Assembly: GCA_963746175.1 (NCBI GenBank)
Contig: CAVVAH010000008.1
Coordinates: 310,001-374,000, forward strand
Length of the DNA: 64,000 bases
Source: CAVVAH01 sp963746175
Lineage (GTDB): Bacteria > Actinomycetota > Actinomycetes > JACCUZ01
Direction of reading: 5' to 3'
Positions 9,303 through 16,697 of the stretch are shown here, one piece after another. The position numbers and the translations under genes were made by a program. Every line of letters begins with the position of its first letter. Position 1 is the stretch's first letter. The notes under the pieces are model-generated. The model saw nothing but the letters and a program-made list of their open reading frames with translations, was not told the origin of the DNA and did no database searches.

Positions 9303-9614
9303 ATGACGACCTCCCCTGTCGCCGACGGGTCTCCGCAGCCCGACCAGGAGCGCGGGCCGTGGCCCGCCGTCGCCGCCGTCGTGGCGTTCCTGCTGCTCGC
9401 GCCGGTCGGCTTCTTCTACGCGGCGTCCGGGCTGCTCGTGCCCGGCCCGTGGCTGTTCCTGCTGTGGGTCCTGTTCGTGGTACTGGTCGTCGTCGCAGTG
9501 CTGCTGGCGCGGCGCGCGGTCGTACTGGGTGCTGGCCGTGCCGGTGCTCGGCGGCGCGTTCTGGTGGGGCTTCGTCAGCTGCCGGCGAGGCCTGGCTCGG
9601 CTGGACCGGGCTGA
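9303..9614 (+). CDS. Small membrane protein, C-terminal part probably frame-shifted
   Basis: As read, a 103-residue protein with two transmembrane helices (VAAVVAFLLLAPVGFFYAAS and FLLWVLFVVLVVVAVLL) after a short hydrophilic head. Past about residue 72 the open frame turns Arg/Ala-rich. The next frame reads YWVLAVPVLGGAFWWGFVSC, a plausible third helix, and a further shift gives GEAWLGWTG. One or two extra bases near 9515-9525 and 9583-9588 would explain this. It is convergent with cimA. Function unknown. Confidence 0.5.
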   Translation: MTTSPVADGSPQPDQERGPWPAVAAVVAFLLLAPVGFFYAASGLLVPGPWLFLLWVLFVVLVVVAVLLARRAVVLGAGRAGARRRVLVGLRQLPARPGSAGPG

Positions 9615-9631
9615 GGCGCCACGGGCCCGGC

Positions 9632-11268
9632 TCAGGACACCACGCCGCGGTGGCGCAGGAGGCCGTAGGTCACGGCGTCGAGCAGGGCCTCCCAGGAGGC
9701 CTCGATGATGTTGGCGTGGACCCCGACGGTCTCCCACGAGGTCTCGCCGTCCGACGTCTCGACCAGCACCCGCGTCACGGCGTCGGTGCCGTGCGCGGCG
9801 TCGACGATGCGCACCCGGTAGTCGATCAGCTCGAGCTTGGCCAGCTCCGGGTACGCCGGCGCGAGCGCCGACCGCAGTGCGTGGTCGAGGGCGTTGACCG
9901 GACCGTTGCCCTCGCCGACCGCCACCACCCGCTCACCGCCGGCCCACACCTTCACGGTCGCCTCGGCCGTGGCCGAGCTGCCCTCGGTGTGCGCGTCGGT
10001 GTGCGCGTCGACGATGACCCGCCACGACTCGACGCGGAAGAAGTCCGGCGGGCCGCCCTCGACCTCCGCGCGGAGCAGCAGCTCGAACGACGCGTCTGCC
10101 GCCTCGAAGGTGTAGCCCTTCGCCTCCAGGTCCTTGACCTTCGCGGTGACCCGGCTGAGGACGTCGGTGTTGCCCGCGAGGTCGTAGCCGAGCTCGCGAC
10201 CCTTGAGCTCGATGCTGGCCCGGCCGGCCATGTCGGAGATCAGCATCCGCATGTCGTTGCCGACCGACTCGGGGTCCTCGTGCTGGTACAGCATCGGGTC
10301 GACGCGGACCGCGCTGGCGTGCAGCCCGGCCTTGTGCGCGAACGCCGACGCCCCGACGTACGGCTGGCGGCTGTACGGCGGCACGTTGGCGAGCTCGGAG
10401 ACGGCGTGCGTGACCCGGGTGGCCTCGCGCAGCCGGCCCTCGGGCAGCACCTGACGGGCCCGCTTGAGCTCGCAGGTTGGCGACCACCGTGAGGATGTCG
10501 GCGTTGCCGGTGCGCTCGCCGTAGCCGTTGAGCGTGCCCTGCACGTGGGTGGCGCCCGCGTCGACGGCGGCCAGCGAGTTGGCCACCGCGCAGCCGGCGT
10601 CGTTGTGGCAGTGGATCCCGAGCCGCGCGCTGGTCGCCCCGCGCACGGCGTGCACGACGTCCGGCCACCTCGTCGGGCAGCCGCCCGCCGTTGGTGTCGC
10701 ACAGCACCGCGACGTCGGCACCCGACTCCGCCGCCACCCGCAGCACCTCGAGCGCGTACGCCGGGTCGGCGGCGTACCCGTCGAAGAAGTGCTCGGCGTC
10801 GAGGAAGACCCGCTTGCCCGACTCGCGCAGGTGGGTCACCGAGTCGCGCACCATCGCGAGGTTCTCCTCGAGGGTGGTGCGCAGCGCGAGCTCGACGTGG
10901 CGGGCGTGGCTCTTGGCCACCAGCGTCACCACCCCGGCTCCGGAGTCACGCAGGGCGGCCACCAGGGGGTCGTCGGCGGCCTTCGCACCGGGTCGGCGGG
11001 TCGCGCCGAACGCGGCGAGCTGCGCATGCTTCAGGTCGAGCTCGGTCGCAGCCCGCCGGAAGAACTCCGTGTCCTTGGGGTTGGCGCCCGGCCAGCCCCC
11101 CTCGATGAACCCGACGCCGAGGTCGTCCAGGTGCGCGGCGACGGCCAGCTTGTCCTCGACGCTGAACGCGAGGCCCTCCTGCTGGGCGCCGTCGCGCAGC
11201 GTCGTGTCGTAGACGTGGAACGTGTCGTCCACGCCGCCGGCGGACGGGCTCGGGGTGGTGCTGCTCAT
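9632..11268 (-). CDS. cimA: (R)-citramalate synthase, read with two single-base shifts
   Basis: A DRE-TIM metallolyase that condenses acetyl-CoA and pyruvate to citramalate, a threonine-independent entry to isoleucine. The N-terminal barrel shows YDTTLRDGAQQEGLAFS and the metal-site HCHNDAGCAVANS; the C-terminal LeuA-type regulatory domain follows (about residues 400-540). RLPDEVA|DVVHAVRG needs one base removed at 10662-10664, and TVVANL|ELKRARQVLPEG needs one removed at about 10472. The corrected length is 544 codons, typical for the CimA/LeuA2 group. The AQQEG signature and the long C-terminal domain favour CimA over LeuA. A leader terminator and an NdgR-like box lie upstream. Confidence 0.9.
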
Positions 11269-11281
11269 CGGGTTCTCCCAC

Positions 11282-11315
11282 AAACAAAAAGACCCCCCGC
11301 GGTCGCGGGAGGTCT
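11282..11315 (-). terminator. Attenuator-like terminator in the cimA leader
   Basis: On the minus strand AGACCTCCCGC and GCGGGGGGTCT form an 11-bp stem with a 4-nt loop (11315-11290), followed immediately by TTTTTGTTTG. It ends 14 bp before the cimA start, with no other gene between, so it can only act as a leader terminator. Confidence 0.8.
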
Positions 11316-11357
11316 GCGCGTCGGCCGGGTGCGGGGTCGCAGCGCCGGCGGGCGCGC

Positions 11358-11387
11358 TCAGCTCGTAATGCAGAAAGTCGTACGCAT
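11358..11387 (-). CDS. Candidate leader peptide of cimA (MRTTFCITS)
   Basis: A nine-codon ORF, ATG to TGA, lies 42 bp before the attenuator-like hairpin. It carries three Thr and one Ile codons, which could report isoleucine/threonine supply. The ribosome site is weak (GGACC). A longer unstopped frame overlaps it, so the coding assignment is tentative. Confidence 0.35.
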   Translation of the reverse strand: MRTTFCITS

Positions 11388-11419
11388 GACTGGTCCAGGG
11401 TGCCCGACGTCGCCCGCCC

Positions 11420-11437
11420 ACCGATACCGCCGTCTCA
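11420..11437 (-). promoter_or_regulatory. NdgR/LtbR-like box upstream of cimA
   Basis: TGAGACGGCGGTATCGGT on the minus strand matches 17 of 18 bases of the motif at 2147-2164 in the ndgR/leuC gap. It lies about 150 bp upstream of cimA, ahead of the leader. This suggests a shared regulator for the leucine and citramalate branches. Confidence 0.6.
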
Positions 11438-11494
11438 CCATCCGGCCCGCACCCACCGACGCCGCCACCCGCGCGCCGGTGTCTGCTCAGACGG

Positions 11495-11905
11495 TCAGGC
11501 CAGCGGGTCGACGTACGTCGGCAGCGAGCGCACGGCGTCCGGCGGGAGGGTGAGGCCGTCCTCGGTGCCGGGGTTGACGGCCAGCCACAGCTCGTCGTCC
11601 GGCCAGTTGGCGGCCAGCTCGGCGGCGTTGACGGAGACGGCGTCCTCGATGTCGGGGGCGGCGGTCGCCATCGTCGACTCCGAGGTGAAGACGGGGACGT
11701 ACGACGTGCCGTCCTGCTCGATGACGGGCAGCGAGATCGAACCGTCCGGGACCCCGTCGACATCGGCGCTGGCGGCCTGCGGCACGACGATCTCGGCCGT
11801 GGCCACCGCACGCATGACGGACTCGGTGTCACCGGACGCCATGCCGGCGGCGATCACGGCCTCGGTCTGCTGGCCGTCGGGCGAGCTGTTCAGGGGCGCG
11901 GTCAT
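11495..11905 (-). CDS. SseB-family protein
   Basis: A 136-residue protein with the SseB N-terminal fold, including IVVPQAASADVDG, SLPVIEQDGTSYVPVFTS and a Trp/Asn-rich later segment (LAVNPGTEDGLTLPPDAV). In actinobacteria such single-domain SseB-like proteins are common and uncharacterised; in enterobacteria SseB relates to serine sensitivity. It starts with ATG and lies between cimA and ilvE on the same strand, but its role in this pathway is not established. Confidence 0.7.
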   Translation of the reverse strand: MTAPLNSSPDGQQTEAVIAAGMASGDTESVMRAVATAEIVVPQAASADVDGVPDGSISLPVIEQDGTSYVPVFTSESTMATAAPDIEDAVSVNAAELAANWPDDELWLAVNPGTEDGLTLPPDAVRSLPTYVDPLA

Positions 11906-12037
11906 GCCAGGCGGTCCTCTCCTCGGGCGGTGCCGGCGGGTGGGACCCGCCGTACCAGGGATCCCTCAGCCTTCCCCCGCCGCGCAAACCTGGCAAATCG
12001 CCCGCGAAACCCCAGGTCAGCGGCTCGTGGCAGTCGC

Positions 12038-13126
12038 TCAGGCGATCCGGTGCATCCAGCCGTGCGGGTCCGAGGCGGTGCCGTGCTGGATCCCGAGCAG
12101 CGCCTCGCGCACCTTCATCGTGACCGCGCCGGGCTGACCGTCGGCGACCTCGAAGGTGCCGGCGGCGTGCTTGACCGTGCCCACGGGTGTCACGACCGCG
12201 GCGGTGCCGCAGGCGAAGACCTCGGCGATCGTGCCGTCCCGGGCACCGGACTCCCACTCGTCGGTGGAGATCCGGCGCTCCTCGACCTCGAGGCCCATGT
12301 CGGCGCCGAGCTGGAGGATCGAGTCGCGGGTGACGCCGGGCAGCAGGGTGCCGGTGAGGGCCGGCGTGACGAGGCGGCCGTCGGCCATGACGAAGTAGAG
12401 GTTCATGCCGCCCATCTCCTCGACGAAGCGGTGCTCCACCGCGTCGAGCCAGACGACCTGGTCGCAGCCCTGCTCGGCGGCCTGCGCCTGCGCCACGAGG
12501 GACGCCGCGTAGTTGCCGGCGCACTTCGCCTCGCCGGTGCCGCCGGGAGCGGCCCGGGTGTACTCGGTGGACAGCCACACCGTGACCGGCTGCACGCCGC
12601 CCGGGAAGTAGGCGCCGGCCGGCGAGGCGAACAGCAGGAACTGGTACTCGCGGGACGGCCGGACGCCGAGGAACGGGTCGAGCGCGAACTCCAGCGGCCG
12701 CAGGTAGAGCGCCTCACCCTGGTTCTCCGGCACCCAGTCGCGGTCCGCCCGGACCAGGGCGGTGATGGCGTCGAGGAAGAGCTGCTCGGGCACCTCCTCC
12801 ATCGCGAGGCGGCGGGCCGAGCGCTGGAAGCGACGGGCGTTCTGCTCCGGCCGGAACAGCGCGACCGAGCCGTCCGGCTGGTGGTAGGCCTTGAGCCCCT
12901 CGAAGATGGCCTGCCCGTAGTGCAGCACCGACGTCGCCGGGTCGAGGGTCAGCGGCGCGTACGCCGTGAGGCGGGCGTCGTGCCAGCCCAGGTCGGGCGC
13001 GTACCGCGCGGCGACCATGTGGTCGGTGAAGACCTGCCCGAAACCGGGGTTCTGCAGCAGGCCGGCGCGCTCCTCGGCCGAGCGCGGCGACGTCGACGGA
13101 CTCAGCTCGATGGTCAGGTCGCTCAT
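12038..13126 (-). CDS. ilvE: Branched-chain amino acid aminotransferase
   Basis: A fold-type IV PLP enzyme that makes the last step of Val, Leu and Ile synthesis with glutamate as amino donor. The 362-residue product has LHYGQAIFEGLKAYHQ near residues 68-83, the PLP lysine in GEAKCAGNYAASL (about Lys201), and GTAAVVTPVG near the phosphate site. The start at 13126 (MSDLTIELSPS) is preceded by TACCGT 7 bp upstream and by a distant GGAGG, so either leaderless or ribosome-site initiation is possible. Intact; adjacent to leuB. Confidence 0.96.
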   Translation of the reverse strand: MSDLTIELSPSTSPRSAEERAGLLQNPGFGQVFTDHMVAARYAPDLGWHDARLTAYAPLTLDPATSVLHYGQAIFEGLKAYHQPDGSVALFRPEQNARRFQRSARRLAMEEVPEQLFLDAITALVRADRDWVPENQGEALYLRPLEFALDPFLGVRPSREYQFLLFASPAGAYFPGGVQPVTVWLSTEYTRAAPGGTGEAKCAGNYAASLVAQAQAAEQGCDQVVWLDAVEHRFVEEMGGMNLYFVMADGRLVTPALTGTLLPGVTRDSILQLGADMGLEVEERRISTDEWESGARDGTIAEVFACGTAAVVTPVGTVKHAAGTFEVADGQPGAVTMKVREALLGIQHGTASDPHGWMHRIA

Positions 13127-13220
13127 GATCCGACGGTACCTCCCGGGACGCAGTTGGGTCCCACCTCCACTCGACGACGGCGCGCGTTGTGCGGTCGGCA
13201 ATGCCCCCCGGGCCGGTCGG

Positions 13221-14264
13221 TCAGAGGCGCTGGAGGACGGCGTCGCCGACCTCCCGGGTGCTCCGCCGGGCGTCTCCCCGCTCGGCGAGGTCGGCCACGA
13301 CGGCCTGCTCGACGGCGGACGAGGCGTCCGGCAGTCCTACCTGCTCGAGCAGCAGCGCGACCGAGAGGATCGTGGCGGTCGGGTCGGCCGTGCCGGTGCC
13401 GGCGATGTCCGGGGCGGAGCCGTGCACCGGCTCGAACATCGACGGATGGGTGCCGCTCACGTCGAGGTTGCCGCTCGCGGCGAGGCCTATACCGCCGGTC
13501 ACCGCGGCGGCCAGGTCGGTGACGATGTCACCGAACAGGTTGTCGGTGACGATGACGTCGAAGCGCTGCGGCTGGCTGACCAGGAAGATCGAGGCCGCGT
13601 CGACGTGCAGGTAGTCGGTGGTGACGTCGGGGAACTCGGCACCGACGCTGGCGAAGGTGCGCGCCCAGAGCCCGCCGGCGTGCACCAGGACGTTGGTCTT
13701 GTGCACCAGGGTGAGGTGCCTCCTCGGCCTGGCCTCCGCGCGGCGGAACGCGTCGCGCACGACCCGCTCGACGCCGTACGCCGTGTTGATGCTGACCTCG
13801 GTGGCGATCTCGTGCGGCGTGCCCTCGCGGATCGTGCCGCCGTTGCCGACGTACGGCCCCTCGGTGCCCTCCCGGACGACGACGAAGTCGATGTCGGGGC
13901 TGTCCGCGAGCGGGGACGTGACGCCGGGGTACAGCTTCGCCGGACGCAGGTTGACGTGGTGGTCGAAGGCGAACCGGAGCTTGAGCAGCAGGCCGCGCTC
14001 CAGCACCCCGCTCGGCACCGACGGGTCGCCGACGGCGCCGAGCAGGATCGCGTCGTGCCCGCGCAGCTCTTCGAGCACGCCGTCCGGGAGGGTCTCCCCC
14101 GTGGCGTGCCAGCGGCGGGCCCCCAGGTCGTACTCCGTGGTCTCGAGCTTGACGGCGGAGGCGCGGGTCACCGCGTCGAGGACGCGCACGCCCTCGGCGA
14201 CGACCTCGGGCCCGATGCCGTCGCCGGGGACGAGCGCGATGCGCAGCGCCGTGGGGGTGGGCAC
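13221..14264 (-). CDS. leuB: 3-isopropylmalate dehydrogenase
   Basis: NAD-dependent oxidative decarboxylation of 3-isopropylmalate in leucine synthesis. The 347-residue protein shows the N-terminal VPGDGIGPEVVAEG, the Asp-rich metal site (VTDNLFGDIVTDLAAA) and EPVHGSAPDIAGTGTADP near residue 280. The GTG start at 14264 directly follows a 37-residue ORF. Upstream lies a leader peptide with consecutive Ile-Leu-Val-Leu codons, indicating attenuation by branched-chain supply. Shorter than the enterobacterial enzyme, as is usual in actinobacteria. Confidence 0.96.
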   Translation of the reverse strand: MPTPTALRIALVPGDGIGPEVVAEGVRVLDAVTRASAVKLETTEYDLGARRWHATGETLPDGVLEELRGHDAILLGAVGDPSVPSGVLERGLLLKLRFAFDHHVNLRPAKLYPGVTSPLADSPDIDFVVVREGTEGPYVGNGGTIREGTPHEIATEVSINTAYGVERVVRDAFRRAEARPRRHLTLVHKTNVLVHAGGLWARTFASVGAEFPDVTTDYLHVDAASIFLVSQPQRFDVIVTDNLFGDIVTDLAAAVTGGIGLAASGNLDVSGTHPSMFEPVHGSAPDIAGTGTADPTATILSVALLLEQVGLPDASSAVEQAVVADLAERGDARRSTREVGDAVLQRL

Positions 14265-14266
14265 GC

Positions 14267-14380
14267 TCAGTGGCCGGTCTCGCCGCCGTTGTCACGCCGG
14301 TCCATGGACTCCTGGACGGCCTGCTGGACGGCCTGCTTCTGCTGCGCGGAGGCGCGGGTCGCGCGATGGGTGCGAGTCAT
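14267..14380 (-). CDS. 37-residue ORF between the leuB leader and leuB
   Basis: ATG 14380 is preceded by GAGGAG at 8 bp, one of the better ribosome sites here. The product begins MTRTHRATRASAQQKQAVQQ and ends in DNGGETGH, a Gln-rich charged peptide with no membrane segment. Its stop lies two bases before the leuB GTG, so reading it could couple translation to leuB. It could be a true small protein or a second regulatory ORF. I do not recognise a family. Confidence 0.5.
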   Translation of the reverse strand: MTRTHRATRASAQQKQAVQQAVQESMDRRDNGGETGH

Positions 14381-14451
14381 GACTGGGGCTCCTCGTGGAA
14401 GGTCGCGTGGGCGGGCCAGCGCCGGTCTCCGCGACGGGGAGCCGGCCCTTG

Positions 14452-14499
14452 CTAGCGGGCCCCGCCGCGGCAGCGAAGTACGAGGATCTGCCGCTCCAT
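14452..14499 (-). CDS. Branched-chain leader peptide upstream of leuB (MERQILVLRCRGGAR)
   Basis: A 15-codon ORF with four consecutive branched-chain codons (I-L-V-L). Its stop is followed by GC-rich potential hairpins (GCGGG/CCCGC; GGGCC/GGCCC) before the 37-residue ORF and leuB. Codon content and position match ribosome-mediated attenuation. No oligo-U tract follows the hairpins, so control may be translational or Rho-assisted. The ATG lies 7 bp after a predicted -10, consistent with leaderless translation. Confidence 0.7.
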   Translation of the reverse strand: MERQILVLRCRGGAR

Positions 14500-14506
14500 G
14501 TCCCTC

Positions 14507-14536
14507 ACGGTAAGCCCGGTGTCACAGCGATGTCTC
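14507..14536 (-). promoter_or_regulatory. Predicted promoter of the leuB leader
   Basis: GAGACA (14536-14531) and TACCGT (14512-14507) are 18 bp apart on the minus strand. The predicted start falls at the leader-peptide ATG (14499), allowing a leaderless regulatory peptide, as at ilvB. Confidence 0.4.
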
Positions 14537-14612
14537 GCCCATTGGCGCCACTTTCCGGATGCTGGACCGCGTCACCTGACCAGCCGATCAGCAGTTGCTG
14601 GTTCGAGACCGG

Positions 14613-16226
14613 CTACTCGCCGAGGTCGACCTGGCGGGCCTTCTCGGCGCCGATCTCGTGGGCGAGGTCGTCGAGGACTCCGGTCGGGATGGCGGAGTCG
14701 ACCGTCATGGCGACCAGGGCGTGACCCCCGCGGCGGTCGCGGCTGACCTGCATGCCCGCGATGTTGACGCCGGCCTCGCCGAGGACGCGCCCGACGGTGC
14801 CGACGATGCCGGGACGGTCCTCGTAGCGGAACACGGCCATGTGCTCGGACAAGGCCACCTCGACGTCGAAGCCGTCGATCTCGACGATCTTCTCCACGTG
14901 CCGTGTTCCGGTCAGGGTGCCGGCGACCGAGACCTGGGTGCCGTCGGAGAGCGTGCCGCGCAGGGCGACGAGGTTGCGGTAGTCGGGCGACTCCGCGTCC
15001 GTGCGCAGGCTGACCTGCACCCCGCGGTCGGCGGCCAGCACCGGCGCGTTGACGTACGACACCGGGTCCTCGACGACGTCGGTGAACAGCCCCTTGAGGG
15101 CCGCGAGCTCGAGCACCCGCACGTCGTGCGCCGCGATCTCGCCGCGCACCTCGATGTCCAGCTGCGCGGGGACGGCGGCGGCGACCGCCGTGAGGAACCG
15201 GCCCAGGTGCTCGGCGAGCGGGATGCCCGGCCGGACGTCCTCGGCGATGACACCGCCCTGCACGTTCACGGCGTCCGGCACGAGGTCGCCGGCCAGCGCG
15301 AGCCGCACCGACCTCGCGACCGAGACGCCGGCCTTCTCCTGGGCCTCGTCGGTGCTGGCGCCGAGGTGCGGCGTCGCGACGACGTTCTCCAGCTCGAAGA
15401 GCGGCGAGTCGGTGCACGGTTCCTTGGCGTAGACGTCGAGGCCCGCCGCGGCGACGCGGCCCTCCTTGAGCGCCGAGTGGAGCGCGGCCTCGTCGACGAT
15501 GCCGCCGCGCGCCGCGTTGACCAGGATCATCGACGGCTTGACGGTGGCGAGCTGCTCGGCACCGATGATGCCCACCGTCTCCGCGGTCTTGGGCAGGTGC
15601 ACCGAGATGACGTCGGAGGCGCGCAGCAGCTCGTCGAGCGAGACCAGCCGGACACCCATCTGCGCGGCCCGGCCGGCAGCGACGAACGGGTCGTAGGCGA
15701 CGACGTTCATGCCGAAGGCCGACAGCCGCTGCGCGACGAGCGCGCCGATCCGGCCCAGCCCGACGATGCCGGCAGTCTTCTCGTAGAGCTCGACGCCGCT
15801 GTACCTGCTGCGCTTCCACTCCCCCTGCTTGAGTGCCGCGGTCGCGGGCGCGATGTTGCGTGCGGCGGCCAGCAGCAGCCCGACGGCGAGCTCCGCGGCG
15901 CTGACGATGTTGGACTGCGGCGCGTTGACGACCATGACGCCGGCCTGGGTGGCGGCCTTGACGTCGACGTTGTCGAGGCCGACGCCGGCCCGGGCGACCA
16001 CGCGCAGACCCCTGGCGGCCGCGAACACCTCGCCGTCCACCTGGGTGGCGCTGCGGACCAGCAGGGCGTCGGCGTCGGCCACCGCGGCCAGGAGCGCCGG
16101 CCGGTCCGTGCCGTCGACCTCGCGCACCTCGAAGTCGGGGCCCAGCGCGGCGATCGTCGCCGGGGAGAGCTCCTCGGCGATGAGCACGACGGGGCGACGG
16201 GTGCCAGGGGTGGTGTCTGCAGTCAC
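14613..16226 (-). CDS. serA: D-3-phosphoglycerate dehydrogenase
   Basis: First committed step of serine synthesis, oxidising 3-phosphoglycerate. The 537-residue product is the long actinobacterial type. It has a Rossmann domain with VGLGRIGALVAQR near residues 155-170, catalytic Arg/Glu/His in NAARGGIVDE and ATPHLGASTDEAQ, an intervening ASB domain (about 320-450), and a C-terminal ACT domain (EDRPGIVGTVGRVLGEAGVN) for serine feedback. The GTG start at 16226 has a weak ribosome site; TACGAT lies 6 bp upstream. A LacI-type palindrome lies just above it. Confidence 0.96.
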   Translation of the reverse strand: MTADTTPGTRRPVVLIAEELSPATIAALGPDFEVREVDGTDRPALLAAVADADALLVRSATQVDGEVFAAARGLRVVARAGVGLDNVDVKAATQAGVMVVNAPQSNIVSAAELAVGLLLAAARNIAPATAALKQGEWKRSRYSGVELYEKTAGIVGLGRIGALVAQRLSAFGMNVVAYDPFVAAGRAAQMGVRLVSLDELLRASDVISVHLPKTAETVGIIGAEQLATVKPSMILVNAARGGIVDEAALHSALKEGRVAAAGLDVYAKEPCTDSPLFELENVVATPHLGASTDEAQEKAGVSVARSVRLALAGDLVPDAVNVQGGVIAEDVRPGIPLAEHLGRFLTAVAAAVPAQLDIEVRGEIAAHDVRVLELAALKGLFTDVVEDPVSYVNAPVLAADRGVQVSLRTDAESPDYRNLVALRGTLSDGTQVSVAGTLTGTRHVEKIVEIDGFDVEVALSEHMAVFRYEDRPGIVGTVGRVLGEAGVNIAGMQVSRDRRGGHALVAMTVDSAIPTGVLDDLAHEIGAEKARQVDLGE

Positions 16227-16247
16227 CCGCTCATCGTAGGACGGTGC

Positions 16248-16265
16248 TTGTGAACGCTTTCACAA
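16248..16265. promoter_or_regulatory. LacI-type operator palindrome upstream of serA
   Basis: TTGTGAACGCTTTCACAA has perfect 7-bp arms around a CGCT centre, the classic shape of a LacI/GalR-family operator. It is 22 bp upstream of the serA GTG, over the expected -35 region. No LacI-family gene is in the window. It could equally serve a general regulator of central carbon flow. Confidence 0.55.
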
Positions 16266-16306
16266 CCGTCCAGGACCTGGACCCGTGACCCCGAGAGCGT
16301 GCAGGG

Positions 16307-16669
16307 TCAGTGGGCGGGGCGCCGCTCGTCGTCGGCCGCCTCGGTGTCGCCGTCGGTGGGTGTGCCGGTGTGCGGGCTGAGGCGCATCCAGAGCAGCATC
16401 GCCAGGCCGAGGGCCAGCATCCCGAGTCCGGTCCACAGGTTGATGTCGATGCCGCTCGCCTTCTTCCGGGAGGCGTCGCCGTCGACGATGCCCGCTCCCG
16501 TCACGAGGACGCCGTACAGCGTGAAGAGGCCGCCGATCACCTGCCGGATGTCGAACAGCCTCGACCCGGACGCCGAGCCGGCCTTCTCGGTCTGCTCGAT
16601 CTCGCGGTCGCGGTCCGCCACGCTGTCGTCGCGGTCGCTGTCGTGCCGGGTCTCGTCGTGCTCGGACAT
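16307..16669 (-). CDS. Two-helix membrane protein
   Basis: A 120-residue protein with a long, acidic and His/Arg-rich head (DETRHDSDRDDSVADRDREIE), two transmembrane helices (VIGGLFTLYGVLVTGAGIV and LWTGLGMLALGLAMLLWM) and an acidic tail. GAGG lies 7 bp before ATG 16669. It sits between a symporter gene and serA on the same strand. This is a conserved actinobacterial type without known function. No catalytic motif is seen. Confidence 0.65.
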   Translation of the reverse strand: MSEHDETRHDSDRDDSVADRDREIEQTEKAGSASGSRLFDIRQVIGGLFTLYGVLVTGAGIVDGDASRKKASGIDINLWTGLGMLALGLAMLLWMRLSPHTGTPTDGDTEAADDERRPAH

Positions 16670-16697
16670 CTGCCGACCTCCTCGGGTCTCGGGTCCG

